A stretch of 28,670 nucleotides of DNA from an uncultured Methanobrevibacter sp. (GCA_900319985.1 ONQL01000049.1:1-28670), one strand, 5' to 3'. Shown: positions 14,926-24,897, counted from the first letter of the stretch. Numbers and translations: made by a program. The notes: a model not told the origin generated them from the sequence alone.

Positions 14926-17331
14926 CTACTCTTTCTCTATTTCCCCAACAGGGATATTTTCATCAGTTATTTCCTCTACTTCATCTTCACCTGTATGCAC
15001 TGTTTTAGCCCAGGTTCTTTCTTTTCTTGTTAACATCTGATATGCAGTTATGAAGAATAACGGAATCAAATGGAAACAGTACAGCCAATATCCAAAAACT
15101 CCATAAAGGAGCTTGAAAAATCCCACCCTGTCACGAGTCAATGTAATCACCGCACCAGGGAAGAAACCGAAGGCTGAGATTATTCCAATGATTAACGGCG
15201 CATCCATTCTGATTATTGTAGTCTGGTCCAATAGGAACCATCCGATAAGATTGACTGCAAATACAATAAATCCAAAGAATACAAGCATGTTTAAACCGTA
15301 GAATGCAACGTGTTCCAAAACACCGAACATTCTAAAGACCGGCATTGGAGATCTTATAATTTTTGTTCCATATATGAACAATGTTTCAAAGTTACCGATA
15401 GCCCAACGTGCTCTTTGACGGAACAGTTGTCTCCAGGTCGGAACTGCTTCCTGGTAAACCCATGTATCGCCGCAGTAACGAATTGCATATCCTTCAATCA
15501 TTAATTTTACACTTAAATTCAAATCTTCAGTAATTGCAAAACCGTCCCATCCACCTCCGCCGTAAATGGCGTCTTTTTTTACAAGCTGTCCGTTACCTCC
15601 TAAAAATCCTGCTTTACCGAGGATGTCCTTTGCACGAACAATATTTCCAAAACCGGCCAATTCAACGTGCTGCATATATGTAAGCCAGTTTTCATCCTTA
15701 TTATACATTTTAATACGTGATTGAACTCCCTGGACTTCAGGATCGTTTAGATATGGTATTATTATGTTTAGAAAATCAGGGTCAACCCTTGCATCAGCAT
15801 CAAATACAGCAACGACTTCTCCTTTGGAAATTTCAAGAGCATCATTCAATACAAATCCTTTACCTTTACCTGAACGTGGAGGGACTCTTGTAATGATTTT
15901 TAAATGAGGGAATTTCTCTTTCAAACCGGCCAATACCTCACCTGTCCTGTCTTCGGAACCATCATTACAGACAATAAGTTCAAAATTGACCTTTCCATCA
16001 TGATAATAATCAATTGATGCTAAACTGGTTGCTGTTTCTGCAATGGTATGCTCTTCGTTGTGTGCAGGAACAATCAATGTAACGAATGGAGGAACATCCC
16101 ATTCTGTAACTGGGTCCTGCTTTTTAAGACTGACTATTGCCAGAAATACCATGATTGCAGAAGGAATTAATAAAATCCACTGAAGCCATGTGACATTTCG
16201 CATGAAAAGGCTTTCAACGATTAAAATTATACTTATTCCTAAAATGATTGCAACATCAGTTTTTTCAATTATCAGCTCCTTATTTTTCTCAGAAACTTTA
16301 TTTTCAGTTTTTATGATTGTTTTAACGTCTTCCTCATGTTTTCTGAGAACCATTGCAACGGTCAATTCCAAATCCTTGCTTGAATATGGTTTAGATAAAT
16401 AACCGTAAGGTGCGGTTTTCAATGCCTCAAATGCAGTCATGTCATCAGTATTTGCAGTTAAAAAGATTATTGGAATTCCCATTTCGCTGATTTCTTTAGC
16501 GGCTTCTATACCATCAACATTTCCCTTTAAATTGATGTCCATCAATACCAAATCAGGGTACAGTTCCTGGGATTTTTCAATCGCATCATTTCCGTTGTCA
16601 ATGGTTTCGGGAACTTCATAGCCAAGGTCTTCCAGGTCATATTTCAGGTTTAATGCAGTAATAGCTTCATCTTCAACTACAAGGATATTTACTTTAGAAT
16701 CCGGATCTTTAGTCTTATAATGAATTATTGCATTGTTTGAAAGTTTATACTCTTCTTTTGCCTTTTGCTGCAAATCGCTGTACTCTAAATAATTCTGATA
16801 GTTAATTTTTTCATCTGTCGTTTCAATTAGATTTTGTTCACCGCTTTCTATTTGTAAAACATCACCTGCAGATTTGTCTTTTTCTTTAGCTATTCCTCTT
16901 GCCTCATTAATTTTTTCCGATTCTACTGATTGTCGATTAATTGCCAAGGCAACATTTTTGGACAGCATATTGATATTATATGGTTTTAAAATGAATGATG
17001 ATGCAGGAGATGTTGACATTGTTTCATTAAATGTGATGTCATCGGAGTTTGCAGTTAAATAAATTATTGCTAAATCCAATGCTAAAATCTTTTTAGCGGC
17101 TTGAATTCCGTTTATATTTCCCTTAAGGTTAATATCCATAATGGTCAAATCTGGGCGAAATTCAACAGCTCTATCAATCGCATCATCACCGGTATCTACG
17201 ATATCAATCACTTTGTAACCCAAATCTTCCAAATCGTACTTTAGGTTTAATGCAGTAATAGCTTCATCTTCAACTATTAAAATTGTTTTAGAATTGCTGT
17301 CATTGTTTTCAATTGTCAATGTAATGCACAT
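14926..17331 (-). CDS. Double receiver domain fused to a GT2 membrane glycosyltransferase
   Basis: An 801-residue protein in three parts. Receiver 1 (about 16-133): acidic pocket EDE 21-23, phosphoacceptor Asp66, Thr93, Lys116. Receiver 2 (about 214-331): EDE 220-222, Asp265, Thr292, Lys314. Both have all residues for phosphorylation. Then two membrane helices (about 358-376, 383-402), a family-2 glycosyltransferase domain (about 415-645) with VPAHNEE, the DxD motif Asp511-Ala-Asp513, the TED motif 601-603 and QRARW 639-643, as in processive hyaluronan/cellulose/poly-GlcNAc synthases, and about four further membrane helices. It likely builds and exports an extracellular or wall polysaccharide on the membrane, with output set by phosphorylation. 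The receivers are close duplicates. No Shine-Dalgarno is seen; a TATA box (17361-17370) about 30-40 nt upstream suggests a very short leader. First gene of the operon. The sugar and polymer cannot be told. Confidence 0.92.
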   Translation of the reverse strand: MCITLTIENNDSNSKTILIVEDEAITALNLKYDLEDLGYKVIDIVDTGDDAIDRAVEFRPDLTIMDINLKGNINGIQAAKKILALDLAIIYLTANSDDITFNETMSTSPASSFILKPYNINMLSKNVALAINRQSVESEKINEARGIAKEKDKSAGDVLQIESGEQNLIETTDEKINYQNYLEYSDLQQKAKEEYKLSNNAIIHYKTKDPDSKVNILVVEDEAITALNLKYDLEDLGYEVPETIDNGNDAIEKSQELYPDLVLMDINLKGNVDGIEAAKEISEMGIPIIFLTANTDDMTAFEALKTAPYGYLSKPYSSKDLELTVAMVLRKHEEDVKTIIKTENKVSEKNKELIIEKTDVAIILGISIILIVESLFMRNVTWLQWILLIPSAIMVFLAIVSLKKQDPVTEWDVPPFVTLIVPAHNEEHTIAETATSLASIDYYHDGKVNFELIVCNDGSEDRTGEVLAGLKEKFPHLKIITRVPPRSGKGKGFVLNDALEISKGEVVAVFDADARVDPDFLNIIIPYLNDPEVQGVQSRIKMYNKDENWLTYMQHVELAGFGNIVRAKDILGKAGFLGGNGQLVKKDAIYGGGGWDGFAITEDLNLSVKLMIEGYAIRYCGDTWVYQEAVPTWRQLFRQRARWAIGNFETLFIYGTKIIRSPMPVFRMFGVLEHVAFYGLNMLVFFGFIVFAVNLIGWFLLDQTTIIRMDAPLIIGIISAFGFFPGAVITLTRDRVGFFKLLYGVFGYWLYCFHLIPLFFITAYQMLTRKERTWAKTVHTGEDEVEEITDENIPVGEIEKE

Positions 17332-17360
17332 CCATTTTGTTTAGTGAATGAATCTTATTA

Positions 17361-17370
17361 TATATTTATA
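17361..17370 (-). promoter_or_regulatory. TATA element for the receiver-glycosyltransferase operon
   Basis: TATAAATATA on the minus strand lies 30-39 nt upstream of the ATG at 17331, so transcription should start within about 10 nt of the start codon. Confidence 0.5.
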
Positions 17371-17857
17371 TTTTTGGTAGTATATAATGACTCTCCCATA
17401 AAGTTAAACAGTTCGGGTGATTAAATATTTAATTTTTTATTCTTTTTATTTTTCTTTTATTTTTGTTTTAAAAGAGTATGTGCTATTTTTTTAAGATTAT
17501 ATTGATTTAAATTTAATATTTTTATTTATACTCTTTTTTACACGATTTTTTAATAATTATTTTTTCTCCAATATTGCACTTAATTTTAAATGAATACTGA
17601 ACTGATATCCGAGTATTTTAATGTTTTTAAAGTGGGTTTTTTAATAGTATATATTAATACTATTTATACATGAATTAGATAATAACATTTTCGACTGCTA
17701 AAACAAATCTCAGAATAATCGAAATTAGACATGAATATTTTGATAGTTGATTCCAAAAACAGTAGATTAATAATCAATCATGAAAGTAAACGAATATGGT
17801 TATAAAAAATAGTGCAATCATACAAGTGAATGTAGGATAAAATAAAAAAAAGAATAA
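17371..17857. other. Long AT-rich intergenic region
   Basis: About 490 bases, very rich in T on the plus strand between 17425 and 17530, with no reading frame, RNA gene or repeat that I can support. It separates the glycosyltransferase operon from the broken adhesin upstream. Confidence 0.6.
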
Positions 17858-17877
17858 GTAACCGCTGAAGCAATTAC
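17839..17877 (-). terminator. Hairpin plus T-tract after the broken adhesin
   Basis: On the minus strand GTAATTGCT and AGCGGTTAC (17858-17877) pair over 9 positions with two G-U pairs and almost no loop; the adhesin stop codon is inside the stem. A T-rich tract (17839-17852) follows. This is the form of a bacterial intrinsic terminator. Confidence 0.5.
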
Positions 17878-20800
17878 ATAATGGTGAGTTTGGCCTTCAC
17901 TGTCTTGGCATTGTAATACTTACTTCCAGAATATTTGACTGTTGCAGCATATTTTCCTTTTTTGGCCAGTTTTGTGATTTTAAAGGTTGCCTGGCCTTTT
18001 TTGTTAGTTTTTGCAGAGTAAGTCTTGCCTTTGACTTTCAAGGTAAGCTTGGTGCTTTTCATTGCCTTGTTCTGATTGGTCTTTAAAGTTACTGTGTATT
18101 TTTTGGTTTTTGCTGATTTTTTGAAAATCTTTGATTTCGCAGTCAGTTTTGGAGTTACCTTTTTAACAGTTAATTTAACAGATTTGGTTACCTTGTTATA
18201 TATGATGCTTCCATCTATACTACAGTTGCCTTATAACTGCCCTTCTTCAAAAAACTGGTGATTTTAAAGGTGGCCTTTCCCTTGGAGTTGGTTGTGGCCT
18301 TGTAAGTTTTTCCTCCAACTTTCAAATAGACTGTGGCCTTCTTGATTGCCTTTCCTGCATTGTCCTTTAAGGCTATTGTGTACTTCTTGGTTTTGGTGGT
18401 TGTGAGGAACGTTTTCTTATTGGCCACAATCTTTGGAGTGGACTTTTTGGGTTGAAGAACTGTAATATTATAGGACATTTTAAGTCCAGTCAACAAATCA
18501 ACGGCAGTCAAAATATATTTACCCGGCTTTTGATTGATGTCTAAGCTGGCCTTTCCGTTTTCATCGGTTGGTCGGCTATAGGATATGCCATCTATCTTCA
18601 TTGCAATGCTTGCATTTGCAACAGGATTTCCTGCCGTGTCAATCAGTGAAATGTAAAACTTTGATTTGTCCCCATAGCGTTTAACAAAATCATTAGCTAT
18701 CAGTGTAGGCAACACTTCAATATTGTTTTCAGCTGTGAAATTTGCATAGCGGGTTCTGATTGTATAGTTGCCCGGATTCAGGTCAATTTCCAATTTGGCC
18801 ACACCATTTTCATCGCTTAAGCGAGTATGGTTAATACCGCCAACTTCAAAGAATATGATTTTATTGCCCTCACCTATTTTAGCTTCAAACATGGAATCGT
18901 TTTTATAGATTTTAACCAGGTCTTCTGCAATTATTCCAAAATCGAATGTGAAAGCCTTTAAACAGACGACTGCATTTGAAAATTCAGCATAACTTACGCT
19001 ACCTGAGTTTTGATAGAGTCCTTTATTGGCGTAATGCAAATCTATCCAGTTAATGCCGTCAGGACTTATGAAGGACTGGTTTGGAGATGAAGACGTATTG
19101 GCAATCCACTCATCGACATCGCAGCTGACAGGAATCGGATATGTGCAGTTTAGGGTGGTTAACTTTACGGTTATCCTGAAAATATCATTTTTGTTTAGCC
19201 AAATGTAATCGCTCAATTTGACTGTACTGTATCCGGGATTGTGAATGACTCCGCATTGGGTATGTGCAAGATTGTCATTGACATAGACATAAGCTTCATA
19301 GGTGGAATCGACCCCAAAGGTATATAGGCTGAATGCTGCAAGAGAGTAGCTGTTGTTTGAAACGAACTGATTGGAAAAGCATGCTGTTTGGTTATTGAAT
19401 CCTAAATTGAGGAGTGTTCCGGCAGGGTCATGATAATAGTTCTCCTTATAGTTGTCTACATCCTCAATATTCACTATTGCATATGGAATGTTTTCCTTTG
19501 AAAGTGCCATGTCATAATATGAGATGTAGTTGAAGCCCTCACCTTCATAATAGATTGTCTTATTCAATTTTGTGTTATATTCACTTGTACCGAAACTGTT
19601 TTTTAATATGAATGCCCCATCAGGAATATTTTCACCAAAATTGGAGCCCGGATAGTTATCATCCCATCCGACGATATCGACCACATGGGAAGAAAACTGA
19701 GGCAATGGCACTATAGGTGAAACTTCACTTTCAAAAGTTGTTCCATTGATTGTCTTGAGTTCAGGCTGAATGAATTTATATCCGATAACGACAGAACCGT
19801 ATTTAAACACCGCAAGCTTTAACTGAACAATATCCATTACCGGAAGATATACAACATCCTGAACATGCTTAATCATCACCGGCATTGACCGGTCCTGACC
19901 ACCTGCTCCAGTATGCAAGTGTTTTGGAAGTTCCACCTCCTCTTATGAATACCCAGCCGCCTTTTGTATAAGGACCCATTATGTTCTTTTGATGGTTTTC
20001 AGAAAAGTTATACAACCGGTTTTCACTTTCCAGAAGATATGACTCCAAAGCACCGACTGCAGCAAAAGCCCAGCAGGTACCGGAATTTTTCTGGTCCTTG
20101 ACTGGAGACACATAGGATACGGCTGTTCCGTTTTCCAGAGTAACGTTTCTCAAGTCATACTTTGCCGGAATGACTGCATCTGCCTCATCGAATACCTTGT
20201 CAAATACCATTGGCCAAAAGAGAGCATAGATTATGTCCTCATCGCCGATGCAGGAATTGTTTTCTACAGTGCAGCCTTTCAGATTGGCCTTTCCGATTAT
20301 GGTGTAAATGGCATCGCCAATTCTGTTTCGGGTGTTTTGAGTGTTGTTTACAATTGTGGTGTTTTCCACATTCAAAATGCCATAATTAAACATGGAGCTT
20401 CCATAGCCATAGTCTCCCCTGATTGAATTGCCTATGAATCTGGAATTACTGATATCGCTTTCATATTGATAAAAGGCAATTGCTCCCCCAAACGGACACA
20501 CACCACTGACGGAATTATTGATGAAATCGCATCTGTCTATAGAATTGAGCGAAAGCATGCTGAAAATAGCGCCAGAAGCATTGCTTGCACCATTATTTAT
20601 GAATGAGGCATTGATAAATTCAACAATTGAATCTTCAACATATACACAACCCCCGTTGACTGCAAAATTGCATGAAAAGAAACAGTCAATAAAACAGAGT
20701 GTTGAAAAGGATGCATATACGGCACCCCCATTTGATGCAGAACAACCCACAAAAGTACAGTTGCTCAAGATGCCATCTTTTGCATTCCAGTTAACGGCAC

Positions 20801-21230
20801 CGCCATTGCCTGTGAATTGAGCATTGGTGAATTTCAAATTCTTTAAAGCCACATTGCCTGCAGTCACGTTGAATATTCTGGAGAGGTGTTTTCCATCAAG
20901 TGTGTTTCCACCTCCGTCAATAGTTATTGACCTATTGATTTTAATTCCGCCGGTTGGGCCGTCAGCATATATGTAGTCTTTTGTAAGGTTCAATACTCCC
21001 CCATCCTCAACGGCATTAATCTCATTAGCCAAATCATCAAAAGTACCCTCATCTGAATCATCAGCACCAATTAACTGATTGTTACCATCAACACCCATAA
21101 CATCATCAGATATTTCAATACCAACAACATCATTTGTATCATTATCTGCTGCACTTATCGGTGAAACGGCAAGTAAACAAGTAAAAATTACTGTTATCAC
21201 AATTAATTTCCTATTAAACAAAACCATCAT
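17874..21230 (-). pseudogene. Adhesin-like protein with papain-type cysteine protease domain, frameshifted
   Basis: One gene now split over three frames. Part 1 (21230 to a stop at 19869): signal peptide (MMVLFNRKLIVITVIFTCLL), beta-helix repeats, then the start of a C1A peptidase with the catalytic Cys in KDQKNSGTCWAFAA. Part 2 (from about 19870 to a stop at 18215) goes on with HVQDVVYLP, catalytic His in SHVVDIVGWDD, catalytic Asn in LKNSFGT, a lectin-like segment and Ig-like repeats. Part 3 (18214 to 17874) finishes the Ig-like repeats. The first break follows GPVNAGDD and probably lost some residues; the second is a single missing base (TAGAT where TATGAT is expected, near 18215). All three catalytic residues exist, but on separate frames. 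The usual product is a secreted surface protein; a papain domain in methanogen adhesins may process pseudomurein or surface proteins. The start at 21230 is a guess among ATG/TTG near the signal peptide. Confidence 0.85.
18299..18353 (-). repeat. 55-bp tract identical to 21799-21853 in the next adhesin
   Basis: The two adhesin genes share 55 identical bases, exactly 3500 bases apart, inside the Ig-like repeat coding KKATVYLKVGGKTYK. The sequence around them is clearly less similar, so this is either strong recent conservation or a gene-conversion tract. Confidence 0.85.
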
Positions 21231-21382
21231 CTTCAATATGAAATTATTTATTGATAAATATTTTGTTTAAAATAAAATATATTTTTTTGATAACTTTCCA
21301 AATAGTGAATATTTATTTAGAAAATTATTTAAACAGAAGAAATTGATTATTAAAAACAGCAAAAATCAGATAAGCAAGGTAT

Positions 21383-21420
21383 AAAAAAAAGAAAAAAAAA
21401 GTTGTAGGCACGATGCCTAC
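21383..21420 (-). terminator. Hairpin plus T-tract after the intact adhesin
   Basis: GTAGGCA (21404-21410) and TGCCTAC (21414-21420) form a perfect 7-bp stem with a 3-nt loop, 6 nt after the stop codon, followed by a tract that is T-rich in the transcript (21383-21400). Confidence 0.65.
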
Positions 21421-21426
21421 CTCAAA

Positions 21427-24369
21427 TTAGATCAATTTTAGTTTTTTGGCGGTTTTTTCGTCAACTTTTCCTGTGACTTTAAGGACATTGTCGTTTTGGA
21501 ACTCCTTGACAGCCATTTCAGTATAATCCCCATAGATACCGTCAACCATCAAGTAACGACCATTGTATTCAAGATAATATCCATGGTTTTTCAAAGCCCT
21601 TTGGATCTTTTTGACAATTGCTGAGTTTTTGCTTCCTTTGGAAACTGTTTTCCAGACAGATTTGACCTTGATGGTTACTTTTTTAGTCGCTTTGTTGTAG
21701 TATTTGTTTCCTTTATAGGTTACTGTTGCCTTGTATGTTCCCTTATTGTTGAGCTTGGTGATTTTGAAGGTTGCCTTGCCTTTGCTGTTTGTAGTAGTCT
21801 TGTAAGTTTTTCCTCCAACTTTCAAATAGACTGTGGCCTTCTTGATTGCCTTTTCAGTATTGTCCTTTAAGGTAACTGCATACTTTTTGGTTTTTGTAGT
21901 TGTCTTGAAGGTTTTTGATTTGGCTGCGATTTTAGGAGTTGCCTTTTTGACTACAACCCTAGCAGTATCAGTTGATTTCATGTATTTGTTATCACCTTCA
22001 AATGATATTTTTGCAGTGTATGTTTTTGGAACTAAATTGCTGACTTTAATTTTTACCTGACCTTTTGCATCGGTAGTGTATTTTTTAGCGCCATTTAAGT
22101 TGACGGTTATTTGAGCACCACCAATCGCATTGCCATTAATATCCTTTAAAGTAATTACCAGTTTTTTATCAACATTGAAAATTGCAGTTACAGAATTTGC
22201 TGTTAATTTAGTAGAAATCTTTTTAACTCTGATGTTGATTGTATGCTTGGCATCACCAAATGTAGCAGTTACGCCAGCAATTCCACTGGTGGTTGAATCA
22301 TATCTAATAGTTTCTCCCAAAGAGACAATAGTATTATTAACCTGTCCATTTGTTGCAGTAATTGTTAACTCAACAGAATCCAAAAGAAAATGTTCATATA
22401 TCTCACCTGATGTTGAATTATAATTAAACAATAGGAATACAACATTTGATGTATCGAAAACATTGATATTATTAGGACTTGCTGTTGCGTTTAAAAACAG
22501 CCAGGTATCATAATCCACATCATCCATTACATTGGGTTGTGTATCATAATTGGTTGCATTATTTCCAAACCAATTATAATCGGCATTAAGTCCTTTACCA
22601 GCCATGATTTCATATGTACTTTCATTATTTAAAAAAATATTGTTATTCACGTTGGTATTATTTGAGGAATTGATTGCAATTGTTGAATCAACAATATTTC
22701 CTAAGAAAATACCATTGCTTATATTTGTATAATTTGCGAAATTCAGCTTTATTACTGCATTTCCAGTATTATTAATAAATATTGATTCGAAATTGGAATT
22801 GTTTGTGCCATTAGCATCGATTACAGCACCATAAGCAGTGTTATTGATGAAATAAGATTTAATAACCTTATCATCCAACATATTTTTTGAAATGTGAATT
22901 GCACTGCCCCCAATGTCTGCATGATTTTGAAGGAAAAATGTATTTTCCAACATGTTCCTTTTTGAATTATCAAAAGATAATGCACCACCATTTTTACCGG
23001 CAGTATTGTTTATAAAAGCAGTTTCAAAGAAAATGACATATTTTGCATCATCATCCACATTTATTGCACCACCATTACCGGCAGCACTATTGTTTATAAA
23101 TACGACATTGTCAAAAACAACACCTGCCAAATTTGCATAAACATTTATACATCCTCCATCAACAGAAAGTGCAGAATTATTGATGAAAACACATCTGTTA
23201 TAGGTTTCAGAATCTGAATAACCCCTATTGTATATTGCACCACCATTATTGGTAGCAATGTTACCGATAAATATTGTATTATTGTATTTGTTGTAATTGG
23301 AATTTCTATAACTGTATATTGCTCCCCCATTTGCTTTAGCGGAGTTGTTGAAAAATACACAATTGTTTAATGTATTTCTCTCTATATTTCTGGAATAGTA
23401 TATTGCACCACCATGATTAGAAGCGGAGTTATTAATAAACACACAAGTTTCAAAGGAGTTATAATTGGAATATCCATAACCGTTAAATGCTCCACCGTTT
23501 TTAGCACTGTTGTTAATGAAAGTGGAATTTGCATATGAATTATTGTCATTTACATTATGGTCAGTGTTTATAGCTCCCCCACCATTTGCTGCATGATTAT
23601 TTAAAAATGTGAGATTATTGAAAGATGTTTTTGATAATTGTGCATGAAAATTGATTGCACCGCCATCTGCTCCATTTGCCCTATTATTGGAAAAAGTTAT
23701 ATTTTCAAACAGATTTCCGCTAGAATTGATTAAAAAATAAATTGCACCACCATTTTTAGCGGCAATATTTGATGCAAATTCAGAATTTTTGACAGTGCTA
23801 TTAATGAATGCACCTTTGGCATATATTGCACCACCATTCTGTGTAGCAGTGTTGTTTATAAATTTACAGTTATCAACCACAATGCCTGAAACATCTCCGT
23901 TCAAAATTATTGCTCCACCGAGGTTTGAATTTCCGTTCATAAATGTGATATTATTTAAAATAACATTATTCAAAGAAGTTATGCTGAATATCCTGGATTG
24001 TCCCATACCATTTATTGTAAAACCGTTACCATTAATAGTTATTGGATTTGTTATGGTTATTCCATTATTTGAAAATGAATCATCATAAGCATAATTATTT
24101 TCAAGATTTACCACACCTCCAACACCCACAGCATCAATTTTTGTTTGTAAATCACTAAATGTTCCATTATCAGTTTTGCCGATTATTTCTCGGCCATTTA
24201 CTTGTTTTACTACATCATCATTTGAATATGTTTGTATTTCATGTGCAGACATATCCAAATCTACTGTTGCAATATCTGTTGTATTTTCAGCTGCACTTAC
24301 CGCTGAAATCGCCAATAAAACGACAAATAATAGTAGACCTATGATGAAAAACTTATTTTTGTAGTACAT
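21427..24369 (-). CDS. Adhesin-like protein with Ig-like repeats and C-terminal peptidoglycan-binding-like domain
   Basis: An intact 980-residue secreted protein. Residues 1-27 are a signal peptide (YKNKFFIIGLLLFVVLLAIS, then AVSAAEN). About 75-600 are beta-helix repeats of the NNSAxNGGAIY type with many Asn-x-Ser/Thr sites. About 690-900 are Ig-like repeats, including TLKDNTEKAIKKATVYLKV, common in Methanobrevibacter surface proteins. The last 70 residues (SKGSKNSAIVKKIQRALKNHGYY, VDGIYGDYTEMAVKEFQ, VTGKVDEKTAKKLKL) match the peptidoglycan-binding type-1 fold, so it probably anchors to pseudomurein instead of using a membrane tail. Start: GGAGGT at 24375-24380 precedes the ATG. It lies upstream of the broken protease adhesin, with a terminator between them, so they are separate transcripts. 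The ligand is unknown. Confidence 0.93.
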   Translation of the reverse strand: MYYKNKFFIIGLLLFVVLLAISAVSAAENTTDIATVDLDMSAHEIQTYSNDDVVKQVNGREIIGKTDNGTFSDLQTKIDAVGVGGVVNLENNYAYDDSFSNNGITITNPITINGNGFTINGMGQSRIFSITSLNNVILNNITFMNGNSNLGGAIILNGDVSGIVVDNCKFINNTATQNGGAIYAKGAFINSTVKNSEFASNIAAKNGGAIYFLINSSGNLFENITFSNNRANGADGGAINFHAQLSKTSFNNLTFLNNHAANGGGAINTDHNVNDNNSYANSTFINNSAKNGGAFNGYGYSNYNSFETCVFINNSASNHGGAIYYSRNIERNTLNNCVFFNNSAKANGGAIYSYRNSNYNKYNNTIFIGNIATNNGGAIYNRGYSDSETYNRCVFINNSALSVDGGCINVYANLAGVVFDNVVFINNSAAGNGGAINVDDDAKYVIFFETAFINNTAGKNGGALSFDNSKRNMLENTFFLQNHADIGGSAIHISKNMLDDKVIKSYFINNTAYGAVIDANGTNNSNFESIFINNTGNAVIKLNFANYTNISNGIFLGNIVDSTIAINSSNNTNVNNNIFLNNESTYEIMAGKGLNADYNWFGNNATNYDTQPNVMDDVDYDTWLFLNATASPNNINVFDTSNVVFLLFNYNSTSGEIYEHFLLDSVELTITATNGQVNNTIVSLGETIRYDSTTSGIAGVTATFGDAKHTINIRVKKISTKLTANSVTAIFNVDKKLVITLKDINGNAIGGAQITVNLNGAKKYTTDAKGQVKIKVSNLVPKTYTAKISFEGDNKYMKSTDTARVVVKKATPKIAAKSKTFKTTTKTKKYAVTLKDNTEKAIKKATVYLKVGGKTYKTTTNSKGKATFKITKLNNKGTYKATVTYKGNKYYNKATKKVTIKVKSVWKTVSKGSKNSAIVKKIQRALKNHGYYLEYNGRYLMVDGIYGDYTEMAVKEFQNDNVLKVTGKVDEKTAKKLKLI

Positions 24370-24380
24370 TAATTACCTCC

Positions 24381-24728
24381 ATATTATATTATAATGAATA
24401 TTTTATTAAATAATTATGGTAAAATAAATTATTAATTTTACATTTAATAGTCACATATGCAACTGTCTAAAATATTAAATAACTTTTAAAAAAAAAGAGT
24501 CTGAAAAATTCTATCTTAGAAGACGTTTCAACCTAAATCTACCATTATTTAAAATCCAAAAATGGGAAAATTACCTGATGATACACACATACGAACTTGC
24601 GAAAAGTGCTTCGCTCCAAAGGTAGGATTAAAATAGTGAATGTAATGATGCGGTAAACTAAAAACTGAAGAACAAAAGCATGAATAAAATAGGCATCCAC
24701 ATTGAATAATGATATGAAAAAATTTAGT
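24381..24728. other. Intergenic region with a GC-richer block
   Basis: About 350 bases between the intact adhesin and the adhesin remnant. Bases 24540-24660 are less AT-rich than their surroundings and contain a small hairpin (GCGAA to TTCGC near 24600-24615). Two minus-strand frames stay open through the block for about 40 codons, with no ATG near their front. Nothing certain can be called. Confidence 0.4.
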
Positions 24729-24766
24729 AAAAAAATAAAAAATTAGTAGGATGCAGATGCATCTAC
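24729..24766 (-). terminator. Hairpin plus T-tract after the adhesin remnant
   Basis: On the plus strand GTAG-G-ATGC (24746-24754) pairs with GCATCTAC (24759-24766) with one bulged base; the remnant's stop codon is in the stem. A T-rich tract in the transcript follows (24729-24742). Confidence 0.5.
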
Positions 24767-24897
24767 TTTTTAATTTTTACAGTTTTCTTAACAGTGTCTT
24801 TCAAGTATGTTACCTGATAAGTAACTTTTTTGCCAACTTTAAGTTTTTTGAAAACATTGTTTTTGATTTTGAATGTTGCAATAGCTTTTTTGTTGTT
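24763..24897 (-). pseudogene. C-terminal remnant of an adhesin-like protein
   Basis: The minus strand reads about 44 codons up to a TAG at 24763-24765: INNKKAIATFKIKNNVFKKL, then KVGKKVTYQVTYLKDTVKKT and VKIKK. This is the final Ig-like repeat of a Methanobrevibacter adhesin. It has no start codon or signal peptide, and the sequence upstream turns into AT-rich noncoding DNA at 24898. So it is the tail of a deleted or truncated adhesin gene, with its terminator hairpin kept. Confidence 0.75.

Noticed and set aside
17371..17857. tRNA, riboswitch or small RNA in the long gap
   Set aside because: The stretch is uniformly AT-rich with no stable stems or tRNA-like boxes that I can see.
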